DNA of 64,000 bases from Edaphochlamys debaryana (Eukaryota > Chlorophyta > Chlorophyceae > Chlamydomonadales), in assembly GCA_016858145.1 (NCBI GenBank), contig JAEHOE010000003.1:2777274-2841273 (forward strand), read 5' to 3'. This document shows, one piece after another, positions 11,142 through 21,904 of this stretch. Position 1 is the stretch's first letter. Each line of letters opens with the position of its first letter. The position numbers and the translations under genes are program-made. The notes beneath the pieces were generated by a model. It did not search any database. It was not told where the DNA came from and saw only the letters and a program-made list of their open reading frames with translations.

Positions 11142-11984
11142 ACAGGGCAGTATGACTGCGGGAGAGGGCACCAGCCACACCAGCCAAGCACATGCATTTT
11201 GGCTGGGCTGGAACAGTCAAGGAATGAGCCGCCCTAGCAGCCCTCCGCAGCCCATCCGGTGACAGCCGGAGCGACGAGCAATGCATAGCGCAACGTACGA
11301 GGAGGGGAGCCATAGGCAGGCAAGCAGGATGCGTGGGCACTAGGCAGGGGCCTGACCCGAATTTGTAGCGAAGTCATCACGTGATACTGGCACCGCGGTT
11401 GGGAGAGCACTAGGGCTCGGTGACAGGGGGCCGCAAGCTGTAACATGGACGGCCGGATGGATACACGCGTCTGGTGGTTTGCCTGTCTTGCCTGTGTGTT
11501 GCTCAGGTGCCAGCGTATTGCGGCACAAGGCGGATGCATCATGCACCAGGGCGTAGGCCCCTGCTCGCTGATCCGTGGATGCCGGCCCCCTTGCAAGCTA
11601 GGACCGTCAACGAGGCCCCGCCCAGCCCCGCCAACCACGCCAACGACCCCTGGTTCACACTTTTCTGCATCTGCGCCGCTGCCGCGCACCTCGTCGCCGC
11701 TCATCAGGGACAGTAACACGTCCATCTTGAGAACCGACTGACACGGAGCGAGCGTCCGTGAGCGGGTGGTTGGGCGACGGCGTACGCTGCGCCACTAGAC
11801 TCGATCGTGCCCGTGGTGTGGGCACACGCACTTACGCTCATATCACGAACGGTCACAAGTAACAGCAGATTGAACATCGTTTTTGGGCCCTCGACTTAAG
11901 TGCGACGCCATTGACGTCTCGCGATTAGAATCCGTTCGTGCTTGGTAACGCGCACAGCCCTTCTTGTTGACGCCACCGGCTGTG
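11142..11984. other. SKP1 3' flank and hydrolase promoter region (copy C)
   Basis: This duplicates 7404-8246. It contains TGTAA at 11439-11443 and the region upstream of the complete hydrolase gene. I see no TATA box or other well-defined promoter element. Confidence 0.5.
11439..11443 (+). terminator. TGTAA poly(A) signal after second SKP1 fragment
   Basis: This is the duplicate of the signal at 7701-7705, about 300 nt 3' of the SKP1 stop. Confidence 0.5.
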
Positions 11985-12104
11985 ATGGCCCCATCACCTG
12001 AAACCGTAACAGAAGACCAGGCGTTCCCGGAGCTCCCGGAGTACAAGCACCTCATCCTCGGTACGCTGTCGCCGTTGAGGCGTTAGGCGACCCGCCCGAC
12101 GCCA

Positions 12105-15100
12105 ATGCCGATGAGGCTACTGACCAAAGCAACGCGCGTTTTCAGGTCGCAATCTTTCCGGCTTGCGCTACTCGCCACGTTCCCGCCCCCCCGCTGGGCC
12201 CCGACCCCGCCAGGCCCCGTGGACGGAGATGTCATCGCGCCGGCTGCCCAGACGGATGTGCTGTTGGTAATCGCACCCGGAGCATTCATCGCACCGGAGG
12301 CATTTACGGCGCTGGGCAGGGAGGTCCAGGTGAGCTCGCTTGAGCACGGAGCAAGGTGCCGTACGGTATGAGGCCCAGCACGTGAGGGAGCGCGGCGGGT
12401 TCTGTCTGTGTCGACCCCGGGCCGACACACAGTCCAGAAAGCGGAGGACGAGCCACGGAAGGCTCCATTGTAGCCCAAGGCCATGCACTGATGGGATGGT
12501 CACTCGAGCTAGCCTCCTGCTCCAGCCCCCTCGTTTCACCCGCCCCTCGCCACCACCACCCTCAGGCCGCCTGCCCGCATCTGCGCCTGTGGGTGGCCAG
12601 CATGGAGATCAGCGCCATGGCCCTGCACCAGATGTTCTGCCCTCCCAACCTGCTCATGACGGGACCTGGCTTTGAGGTGGGAGCGTGGGACGCAGCACCC
12701 GGGGCAGGGGGGTGGGCGGGACCCATCGTGCGGGTTGTGCCGGCAGCGTGTCCGTTTGGGCTCGAGTGCTGCCCACGTGGGCCCCACCCATGGACCCATG
12801 CGCCCTGTCTACTCCCCAACGTGCCCACAGGCGGCCGGTGCCAACATGGCCCGGGCGGGCGTCCCCGCCAAGCTCATTCTGCAGGCGCTGGCGGCCGCGG
12901 AGGCGGCGGGCTTCAGGCCGGAGCGCGAGGAATACGGTAAGTTCTAGTACGGTAGGGTGGGAGCTCGGCAAATTTGTTTTGTTGCAGGCTTGGAGCCACG
13001 AGGTCGTCACCAGGCGGCGGCCATCCCTCAACCCGGGTTTTCTAGCCCAAGCCGTCAACCCACTCTCCAAGGTCAAATCAGTTCCCCATCCCACCCTAAA
13101 CCCGCCCCCAATCCGCTCCTCACCCACATGCTCCACACCACCCTCAGCCCGCAGGATCCCCAGGATCCCCTCCACGGCGCCCTTCCCTCGACCCCATCAC
13201 GCCCCCAACCACTCCACGCCCCCCTCCCGCCCGCCCAGGCCGGCTGTCCAACATGGTCCTCATGGCCCACAGCGCCTCGGGGGCGCTGTTCCCCGACGCG
13301 GGGCGCAGCATGGCGGCCGCACTGGTGCTCTTGGCCACCCCCCTCTACCCGCCCAACTACACGCAGCGCAAGGCCACCAGCATAGAGACCTGGCCCAGGT
13401 GCAGCGGCAAATGAAGCGGTGGTCCCGCCTCGTGCCCTTGTAGATTCTACAGTGCAGAAGCTGTCCCGCCTTAGGACCTTGAGGGAAGGCCTACGGTGCC
13501 TCGCTACGCTCGCTACGATGACTCGCTCCGCTCGACCAGCCGCTCAACCGATCCACGCACCCGCTCAACCTGCTCACTGGCTAACCCAAGTCCACGCCCG
13601 AACCCCTCTCGCTGTTGCCGGCCTCAGGCCTCTGATGATGATGTCCGGGGAGGTGGACGGGCAGACGCGGTGGCCCTGGCTGGCGCCCGAGGTGGCGGAG
13701 GTGGGGGCCATGGCGGCCAAGATGGGGCCCAGGTGGGGAGGGGCCGGCGAGGGGAGGGCGGAAGGGAAAGGGTGGGGAAAGAGGGTTGGACTTAAGGGAA
13801 TGCTCGTTGCAATGGTGTAGCCGTCAAGTGCTGGCTGGTTAGTGCCATTGTCTCAGCATGGCAGGGTCGTCGCACACAAGGTCTGCCTAAGGGCCAGGGC
13901 GCTCCAACCTTCCCTCCGCACGGGGCAGCACGCCAAAGCCGTCTCGCTGCCGTCTCCCCGTGCCCGCCCTCCCCGCCTGTGTGTATGCAGCTGGGTGGCT
14001 CGCAACCGGCCCGTGCTCATCCTGCCCGGCCTCAACCACGGCAACACCAGCAGCGGCGAGGCGCGAGTGGTGCGGGGCGACATCACGGAGGGCGTGGGGC
14101 CGCACGTGACGGCCATGAAGGTGGGTGCAAGCGGGGTGGGCGAGTGTGGTTCAGAGCGAAAAGTTGCTGCAGGGCCGGGCGGGTTTGGGAACGGCACACT
14201 AACTGGCCGAGTGGCTCCGCGTGGCACCCAAGCTCCTGCGCTGCTCGCCACCGGGCAGCCCAGGCCCGCATCCTCAAGCTCCTTATCTCCCTCCGCCGCC
14301 CTCACCGCCTCGATCGCAGAATCTGGGGGGGCCCCTGGCGGCCTTCCTCACCACGCACATGGCCCCGGCCAAGGACGCCCGGGAAAGGGTAAGGCCTGTA
14401 ATAAACCTGGGCTCGGGGCTCCAATGAGGAGCTATGGGGGCCTCAACGGCTCAAGCACCTGACGTCCGCGCTCCCAGCAACGCATTCCTTGCCCTGAGTT
14501 CTGGGTTGCTGTGAGGACCTGGAGTATCCTTTCCCCGCACTCCTTCCGCGCTCCCTCCCCGCCTGTGCTCCGCAGGCCAGCCTCGTGCTGGAGGCGGCCA
14601 TTCGGCACACCGCCTCGCTCACCGCGCCCTACTGCCGAGCGGTGGGGCTGGGGGACCCCTCGGCGCCCTTCGGGCAGGCCCCGGTGGCCCCCGGCGCACC
14701 GCTGCCGGGGGGCCTGCTCGCAGGCACGGCACGCGACGCAGCTGCTGGCGACAACACGTGAGCTGGTGGTGACTGCGGGGCCTCGGGCCTCCTGGATCGA
14801 CCTTTGCCAGATAGCTCTCGCACCCGCACCCGCACCCCACCCACCCTGAGCTCTGGGGTGCTGCTGACTCGGGCACTCCGCTGCCCAAACTGACCCACGC
14901 ACGACCTCCTGTTCCCCTCCCCACGAACCCACAAAACCGCAGCTGCGTGCACCCGGGCGTGGTGGCGGCGGCCGAGGCGGAGGCGGTGCGGCTGCAGCTG
15001 GCGGTGCTGCGGGCCGCGGGGCTGCCCGAGGCCGCGCTGGGGCGGCTGGTGGTGGCCGCTACGGGGCACACGGACGTGAGCACGGCAGGGGGAGGGGTAC

Positions 15101-17110
15101 GGCACCGGTGTACGGCATGGAGGACAGGGGCCGTTCGCTGTTGGTAGCGGGGGACGGGCACGCAGGAGAGGGTTGTGTGATGTGGAGACGCTACTGGTAG
15201 CACCCGAGGAGTCTGGGCCCCGGTGGGCCCGCATGGTCCCCATGAGCATGGTTCGCTCTCTGTTGCGCTTCGAAGGTGAAGAGCATCACGTACGCCCACC
15301 CGGAGATGGAGGAGCTGCATGACGGCCGCTGGCTGCTGCACGTGCACGTCAAGATCCACTTCAGGTGGGGCAGCCGGAGGCTGTACGGCGGATCATGCGG
15401 CCTGATCAGCCACAAGATGGAAGTCCCTCGGGAGTTTCAATCCGTTTGTACTTCCGTAACGCCTCTGCCCTTGCCCTGCCCCGTCCTCCTTCTCCCTCCG
15501 CTTCCCGGATTTTCCTCCCCCCAAGGTCCCTGGATCCCGTCCCCAAGCCGCACCTGTGCCCCTTCGCCCCGGAGCTGTGGCTCAAGCTGCGGGGGGCGGA
15601 CTACGTGGCAGCGGTGGGTCTGCAGGACGGGGATGGGAAGCAGCCGCAGCTGTATGTGGGGCGATAGCTGGGGATGACCAGGGAGTCCAGGGCACCGGAG
15701 GTGCCCGCTTCACATGGCGCATAGGGCTTGCATACAGTAGCGCTACCGGGGGTCCAGGGCCTGAACGGCATGCCCCTCACGCCCCTATCCCCGCAGATTC
15801 TGGGGCTCCCGGAACCCTCATCCTTCGCCAACCCCAAGCCCGCCGCTCTCAACGCCCAGACTCTGGAGCGGGCCCTGGCCGCGGCCCCGCCGGACGTGGC
15901 CGAGCGGTACCGCAGCCTGGGCCGGCCGATGGAGTTTGGAGACGACGTGTGAGCAGGCTGGGGCTGGCGGGCACAGCCACCATTCGCAGGTTGGGGCTAG
16001 CGGGCTCAGGGGAGCGTGAGATGCCGGTATCTTGCTCGCACGAACGGAAACTGACCTGACAGTGTGCCGCGCACGTGCCCTCCCCGACTGCCCCCGCCCC
16101 TCCCTGCTGGTTTCATCTCTGCAGGGACTGGTGCGCCAAAAGCCCTGACGGCACCTTCCTCCGCGACGCGCCGTCCTTCCTCCGGGAGTCACGCATCACC
16201 TACACCTTCCCGCCCATGCCACCCGGCGCCCTGCCTGCCGGCGGCCCGCCCTTCGGCGCCCCCGGCGGCCCCCCGCCGGCAGGGGCTCCCGGCGGCCCCC
16301 CGGCGGCAGGCGCCCCGACCGCCGGGCCTCCAGTGGCGGCCGCTCCCGGTACCGCCGGCGGACCTCCGCCTGGTTCCGGCGGCCTTGCAGCGGCTGCTGG
16401 GCCACCTCCCACCGGGGCTGTAGCAGGCGCCAACGGCCCTCCAGCGGCTACCGGCGGCAGCCCGCCGGCAGGTGTGGCAGCTGTTGGCGGTCCCCCCGGC
16501 GTGGGATCCCCGCCGCTGCCGCAGCCCATGGTCCCCGCCCCGCCGCCCAGCGTCCCGGTGCGGCTGCTGGGCGCTGTCCGCGTGGCCAGCCCCTTCGTGT
16601 CCCTGCCCGCGCCCCCCGGCGTCGCCGGCCTGCCGCCCGCAGCGGGGCGCTTCAGCGGCGTGTTCTACGCCAAGGTGGGTTGGGGGCAGGGGCGGGGGAT
16701 GGAAGACAGGGGCGGAGGGAAGGAGGAAGAGGGATGGGAGCGGAACGAAGGGGAGATCGTGGCAGAGGGCCGGGTGGTTCTACGCCAAGGTGGGGCGGGG
16801 AAGGGGCGGGGGAAGGGCGGGAGGGGGAGGCGCTGGGGGAAGGAGGACAGGATCCGGAAGGCTGTTGCGCCAAGTGCAGTCTGGGGGTGGGTGCGGGGGA
16901 TGGTTGGAAGTTGTCAGGAGGTCGGAATGGACATGTGGGGCCACTGGACTGCTGTCATCCTGCCGTCCTTGCGCCATAAACGTATTGACTCATCGGCCGC
17001 CGCCCCTCCGCATGCATGCGTGTCCCCCCCCACCAAAGGTTCTGTCCACGGCCCAGGCGATGGAGTGGGTGTGGGTGGACTGCCTCAGGGCCATCGACAC
17101 GCCCTGGTGA
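12105..17110 (+). CDS. Two-part alpha/beta-hydrolase-fold protein (complete copy C)
   Basis: Fourteen exons (12105-12329, 12566-12676, 12831-12936, 13239-13398, 13628-13732, 13991-14120, 14320-14388, 14576-14757, 14943-15075, 15276-15364, 15526-15613, 15797-15948, 16125-16674, 17039-17110) give 723 aa in consistent phase. Residues 1-26 (MPMRLLTKATRVFRSQSF...) look like an organelle transit peptide. An alternative start at 11985 would add an exon 11985-12060 spliced to 12130. The N-terminal part reads as a serine hydrolase: the oxyanion strand VLLVIAPGAF, the nucleophile elbow AHSASG (Ser159), a candidate acid Asp211 in GEVDG, and a candidate catalytic His252 in PGLNHGN. The C-terminal part, about 390 aa, is of unknown function with a long Pro/Gly/Ala-rich linker (exon 16125-16674). 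The substrate is unknown. Similar proteins of this general type are common but uncharacterised in green algae. Confidence 0.8.
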
Positions 17111-18103
17111 AGCCAAGCAACAGGAGCCGAGGCAGGAGGGCCAGGGGCTGGAGGCCCGGCCTAGTGGCCGCATCACAATACAATCATTATTTCTTGAGCG
17201 GTACTTGAAGCTAGGGAAGGGGCCAGCGGGGGGAGCAAAAGCCGTGCATGATGAATGTCCTCATGAGTATGCATGCATGGCGGTCCGCTGGGCGCGCGCG
17301 CTGCAAGTGCTGTAAGCTAATGGACGGAACTGGACGATGGACAATGTGTTCTGGGCAAGGACTGCTGGTACCGGTACGTCTGGGCGTGTGGCTGCCGCTG
17401 ACGCGTACATATGGCTGGCAAGGGCGCAACCACGCCTTCCTGACCCGGGGACTGAAGCCGGAAGAAGGAGTATCTAGAATATATATGCTGTTCGTTCAGG
17501 GTTCGTTGATGACATGGGCAGCAGCAGGTGCAGGTGCTCTCATGCACTCAGGGGAAGAATGACACGACATTTGAGTGAAGTACCAGCACATACAAGTGCA
17601 GATGTGTTCCAATTGAGCCCCAGGTTTGCTGACCCACTCCGAACTCGGCGCAGACAGCAAGCCGCCGCCGGCCTCGCTAGGTCAGCAGCAGCGTCCAACC
17701 TGCAGTACAACCTGGCATTCGTGGACACGCGGCCCTATCTCAGCGAACCCTGAGCACAGCATCAAGGGTCATCCACAATCCCACTGCCTCCCCCGCCGAG
17801 CCTCAATAGCCTGAACACTCTCACCGGCCACTCCAGCCCCGCCCCGATGCCTACGATGCCGCAACCCCAGCCTGCAACGTTACGCCCCGTCCTTTTTTGC
17901 CCCAGATTCTCTCAACAGTAGGACAGGTTCCGCTCCACGCGTGCAAGCCAAGCTACTCAATACGCCAAGATGACGGGTGTTGCTCATCGCTGCTGCCCCC
18001 ACCCCGCACTGCTATAACCCACCACACCCCGCTTTGTTTGCACCGCCACCGGGCAGGTAGGCCCGCCTCTGAGGTCTGCTGCAAACTGCACCCCCGGCGG
18101 CTG
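17111..18103. other. Convergent intergenic region (copy C)
   Basis: This equals 4337-5329 apart from a few substitutions. The only element I can support is the TGTAA poly(A) signal at 17311-17315. Confidence 0.6.
17311..17315 (+). terminator. TGTAA poly(A) signal, hydrolase copy C
   Basis: TGTAA lies 201 nt after the stop codon at 17110. Confidence 0.6.
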
Positions 18104-20750
18104 CTACTGCGCCTGAAGCTCCGCCCGCTGCTCTCGCACCCACGCCCGCACTTCGGCGGTATCCGTGCGGCGCCCACGCCGCCTCACAGCATACTTCACC
18201 ACTGTCCAGCTCGCGACCGGGCAGCCCTCCTCCGTCAGCCACTGGAGCAGCGGCAGAGGGGCCCCGCCCGCCACAGCTGCGGCGAAGACCTCCTTGTTGG
18301 CTGGGCCGAAGCTGAGGCCCAGGCGGTGCAGGGCGGGGAACATCCACCAGGGGCATGCCGTAGACCGCTTTGTGCTGCTCTCGATGAGCGTGAGGTAAGG
18401 CTCTCCGCAGACCTGTTTTGGGGGTGGGGGTGGAGGTGGAGTGGCCGGCAGTGAACGGTCAGTCCGTGCACGAGTGAAGTAGCCCCTCTTGGGGCAGGGG
18501 GGGCAACACCCCAGCTGTGCCCAACGTCCTCCGGGCGCTGGTCAACGGGCCAGGACCCATAAGGCACCGATGGCTGCTGGGGCCGAGATTGCAGCCGGTG
18601 TTTGTGCCGCCCGCAACCGCCACACTTCCAATGCCACAGCCCCTGGCCTCACCGGCTTGGTGCAGCGCAGCTCAGCTAGCAGCTCAACGGCCGCCTCGCA
18701 GCCTGACTCCGCCGCCAGGCCCCAGCAGCCCGCGTGGAGCTCGTTCCACCCTCCCCCGCCGTGCCCCAGCGCCCAGCGCAGCGCTTCCACGGAGCCGGAG
18801 ACGCATATGTTGTTGAAGGTCATTCTTGTGAGTCCATGGCTGCGCGGAAGTATGAGTGCGGACGCAGGTGCATGAGTTGGGAATGCGTGATGAGCAAGCT
18901 GCCGTGGGCTGTCAACACGGCCTCGGCACCGCCGCTGGCTTGGATCTGCTGCCTTAACAGGGCAAGCGCGGCAAGGCGAACACGGCCTCTTCACCGTGCA
19001 TCGCTCCACTCCGAGGCCTCCCAGATCCAGTCGAGCACGTGCACGTGACCACCCTCGCGGGTTGAAGGCCCAGCCCGCCTGCGCGTGAGGGACATGAGCC
19101 AATAACCATAAGTCAGGTTTGGGCGCAGTGAAGCGCGAATGCTTCCACGTGACGACGGTTGGCCTCCCCAGGCACGCCGGGCCGCTGCCACCCGCCCCTG
19201 AGCAGCACGCCGGGCTGTCCCCTCAGCAAGCCATACTAGTATGAGGCGAGGACTCCGCCCACGTCCCTCGCTGCCCCACACGTGCACCCCTGTCTGATGT
19301 GCCGCACCTGCTTCTGCGCTTTGAGCACATCGAGGTGCCCCTCCCTCGCGGCTGTCCATGAAAGGGCTGACCTCGCCTCCAGGTCCAGTCTGGCCCCCAT
19401 GCCCTCCGCCATCAGCCAGCGAAAGGCCGCTGTGTTGCCGCTCTTGACCTGCGGGCAAGGCGGCAGCCGGTGGATGGAGGTATGACGAGGACGGAGGAGA
19501 ACGGAGCACTGTATGGCACCCCTGACATGTGCCTCCGTCCTAGCTTATGCCTAAGCATCTTGGAGACCCGAGCACCCATCCCTCTCCTGGGTCCTGCTCA
19601 CCGCCACGTCGAGCACCATGCCGGGACGTGCGGACCGGGCCGCTCGGAAGCCGTGTGCTTTGAGCCACTCGTACCGCTCCACCAGGCCCTCCCCACAGCT
19701 CCTTGCCTGCTCACACGCATAGCACCCACTGAAGTCGACCCCCTCCTTGGCCGCCAAGACATGCCCAGCCTTGGCGGCCCAGTCGGGCGTGGTGCTGTAC
19801 AGCGCTGCGCACATGGCTGCCTGCAGCTCCTCGTCCCGCCACTCCAGCATCATCCGCTCGCCGCCCATGTTCTCAGCGCACAGCTGCTCCACGGTCGCCA
19901 GGTCGCAGCCAGCCAGGGCTGCGAGAAGCACGCTGTCGTCGATGTAATCAGCAAAGTTCCAGACCTCATCCACGTCCTCGTGGGATCAATCCGACTCCCA
20001 GTCGTCGTCCTCCTCGCCCGCTTCGCCCTCCTCCCCATCCTCGTCCCCGTTGGCGTCACAATCGGCCGCCCTCATTGCCCGGACCTCGTTGCGCACATCT
20101 TGGAGGCCCTCACGGTAGCCCACATTGTACTCCGCCACCCGGGCCTTGGCAATCAGGCCTTCGAGGAGGGCCATGTGGCCGCCACGGGCCGCACCAGCGG
20201 CGGCTGCCCATGCGACGTCTTTACGCTCGTCAACCCGGCACCACTCCAGGGCCCAGCCCACCATGTCGTCCAGATCTGTCGCTGCCCCTGCACCGGCAAC
20301 CGCTGTCCAGGATACCTCCCCCGTCGCTGCCTCGGCTAGGTAGTGGAAGCTGTCCAGGGCGCCAGCGGCAGCGGCGGCTTCAATGTGCTCGGAGCAAGGC
20401 TCCAGGCATGTTGCCGCCAGCGCCACCTCCAGGTTCGCCACGTCGTTGCTGCAGGCTGTGAGCTTCACCAGGTCTGAGCGCTGCCGAGCCGTCAGGGCTC
20501 TGCGGGACCCGGCCGGCCCCCAGCGCTGCTGATAGGCCCAGCCGGGGACGAGCTGGGAGAGGTTGATGGTGGTCCGGTCCGCGAGCTCCCGGGCTGTGGC
20601 TTTGTTCACTAGCCGCGGGCAGGCGGCCTCGTTGGGCGGTATGAATGAAGCGATGCGCCCCACGTAGTCGCGAGACCACAGGAAGGAGAAGTCACTGGCT
20701 CCCGTGTTGGGGATTGACCGTGCCGCAGCGTCTGAGGCAGGCTGAGACAT
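18104..20750 (-). pseudogene. F-box/ankyrin-like protein gene 1, full length but disrupted
   Basis: Minus-strand exons are 20750-19602, 19448-19308, 19078-18995, 18839-18653 and a terminal exon ending at 18104. They parallel exon for exon the paralogue at 21905-24460. The start is ATG at 20750 (MSQPASD). The N-terminus (DYVGRIASFIPPNEAACPRL) resembles an F-box, and the rest contains ankyrin-like repeats (AARGGHMALLEGL, AAREGHLDVL, SGSVEALRWALGHG). An acidic Glu/Asp-rich insert precedes an in-frame TGA at 19986-19988 (WESD-stop-SHEDVDE). The reading frame continues cleanly beyond it, and CGA to TGA is the simplest origin. The exon 18995-19078 has a shared 1-nt loss and a copy-specific 22-bp deletion, both out of frame. 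It is probably a pseudogene, though the first 254 codons could still be translated. Confidence 0.75.
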
Positions 20751-21008
20751 CCGCCGGTGCTTTGACACAGCAGAGAGTATTGATAGGGTGAGCTCTTTGC
20801 GGCGGAACACACGAAGTGTCGTGGGTCATGCGAATGGCTATTCGTCTTCGACGCCGGTAGCGTTAAGCGGCAATCACCTTTTGTAATGATTGATCTTTGA
20901 CTACTTAAACGTTGCGGCTCCTGTTGGACTACTCGACACGGACAGCTCGCAGCTGTCGTGCATCGCCCCAAGTACGCGACGTAGCGTGGCTTGTGTGTGA
21001 GGAGGGGT
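20751..21008. other. 5' flank of ankyrin-like gene 1
   Basis: This is the presumed promoter/5'UTR of the minus-strand gene. It is somewhat more AT-rich than its surroundings. No specific element was recognised. Confidence 0.4.
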
Positions 21009-21011
21009 TAC

Positions 21012-21498
21012 AGGCTGTTTCCACCGGTAAAGTAACTTCGGCCCCGTAATTGGCGCGAAACGGTGTTGTGAAGCTGCGCTGAAGTCTGTCTAAAGTCGCG
21101 TGTTTCCATGGGGCGAGGGGGGCGGGGGACGGCGGGGGTGGGGGACGTGCCCAAGCGTGTCTTTCGCCGCCCTCCTCTGCTCTGCAGCTAGCTGTGCACT
21201 CCAGATGGTCGGGAGAGGGAGAGGGGCCCCGTTAAGTTTGATTTCGGATGGTAAAATCGTGAGCTCAGGTTGACCCCTGGCCCGGGTCAGGGGTCAACTC
21301 GAAGTCGCGGAAGGGGCGAAGTAAAGTCGACACGTTCTCACCCATCGCGACCGAGATTCGCCTACACGCGACCAACTACGTGCGCAGCTTGCGCTGCGTG
21401 CTGTTATGCTAAGCAACAACACACAGAGCAGTCGGGTGGCTGAAACTTGCGGCAGGCAGGAAGCGCGCCATCGCGACTTTACCAGTGGAAACAGCCTG
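21012..21498. mobile_element. MITE-type element with 23-bp TIRs and TTA target duplication
   Basis: A 23-bp terminal inverted repeat starts at 21012 (CAGGCTGTTTCCACCGGTAA...) and is matched in inverse orientation at 21476-21498 with one mismatch. TTA directly flanks both ends (21009-21011 and 21499-21501), as expected for a 3-bp target-site duplication. A TTA/TWA target site is typical of PIF/Harbinger elements. The 487-bp body has no transposase ORF, so it is a non-autonomous MITE. It sits in the spacer between two paralogous ankyrin-like genes. The superfamily assignment is inference from the target site only. Confidence 0.8.
21269..21298. repeat. 30-bp near-perfect palindrome at centre of the MITE
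   Basis: The arm GTTGACCCCTG (21269-21279) and its reverse complement (21288-21298) flank a core centred on CCCGGG. Only one flanking base pair fails to match. It lies within 30 bp of the element's midpoint (21255) and could form a hairpin. Confidence 0.75.
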
Positions 21499-21904
21499 TT
21501 ACAAGCTACAGAGACCTCGTGCCCACGAAGCGTACTTTACACGGCCGTCCGGCCTGTGCCCGCCCCGCGCCGGGCGCGCGGCCGCCCCGCTTCACAAACT
21601 GCCCGGGGCCTCCGCCAGCCAAGACATCTTCCAACCCGAAAGGGTCCCCCGTTCATTGGTGCTCCATTGTCTACAAAAGCCTTGCCCGTGCCCGGGTCGA
21701 TGGAACCTATGGCGCCGACGCCAATATGCCAGCTACCGACGAGCAGCTCCTTGCCTGCCTGGCATCATCACAGGGGGCGATCCCGCCGACACCCGCCCAT
21801 GCCCCTGACGGTAACACTCAAGCGCGCTCTGCTGCCGACTCGCGGCAATCTCCCTCAAGGGGGCCAAAGCTGTGAGTGCCCTCGTCATCCACATTGCATT
21901 TGGC

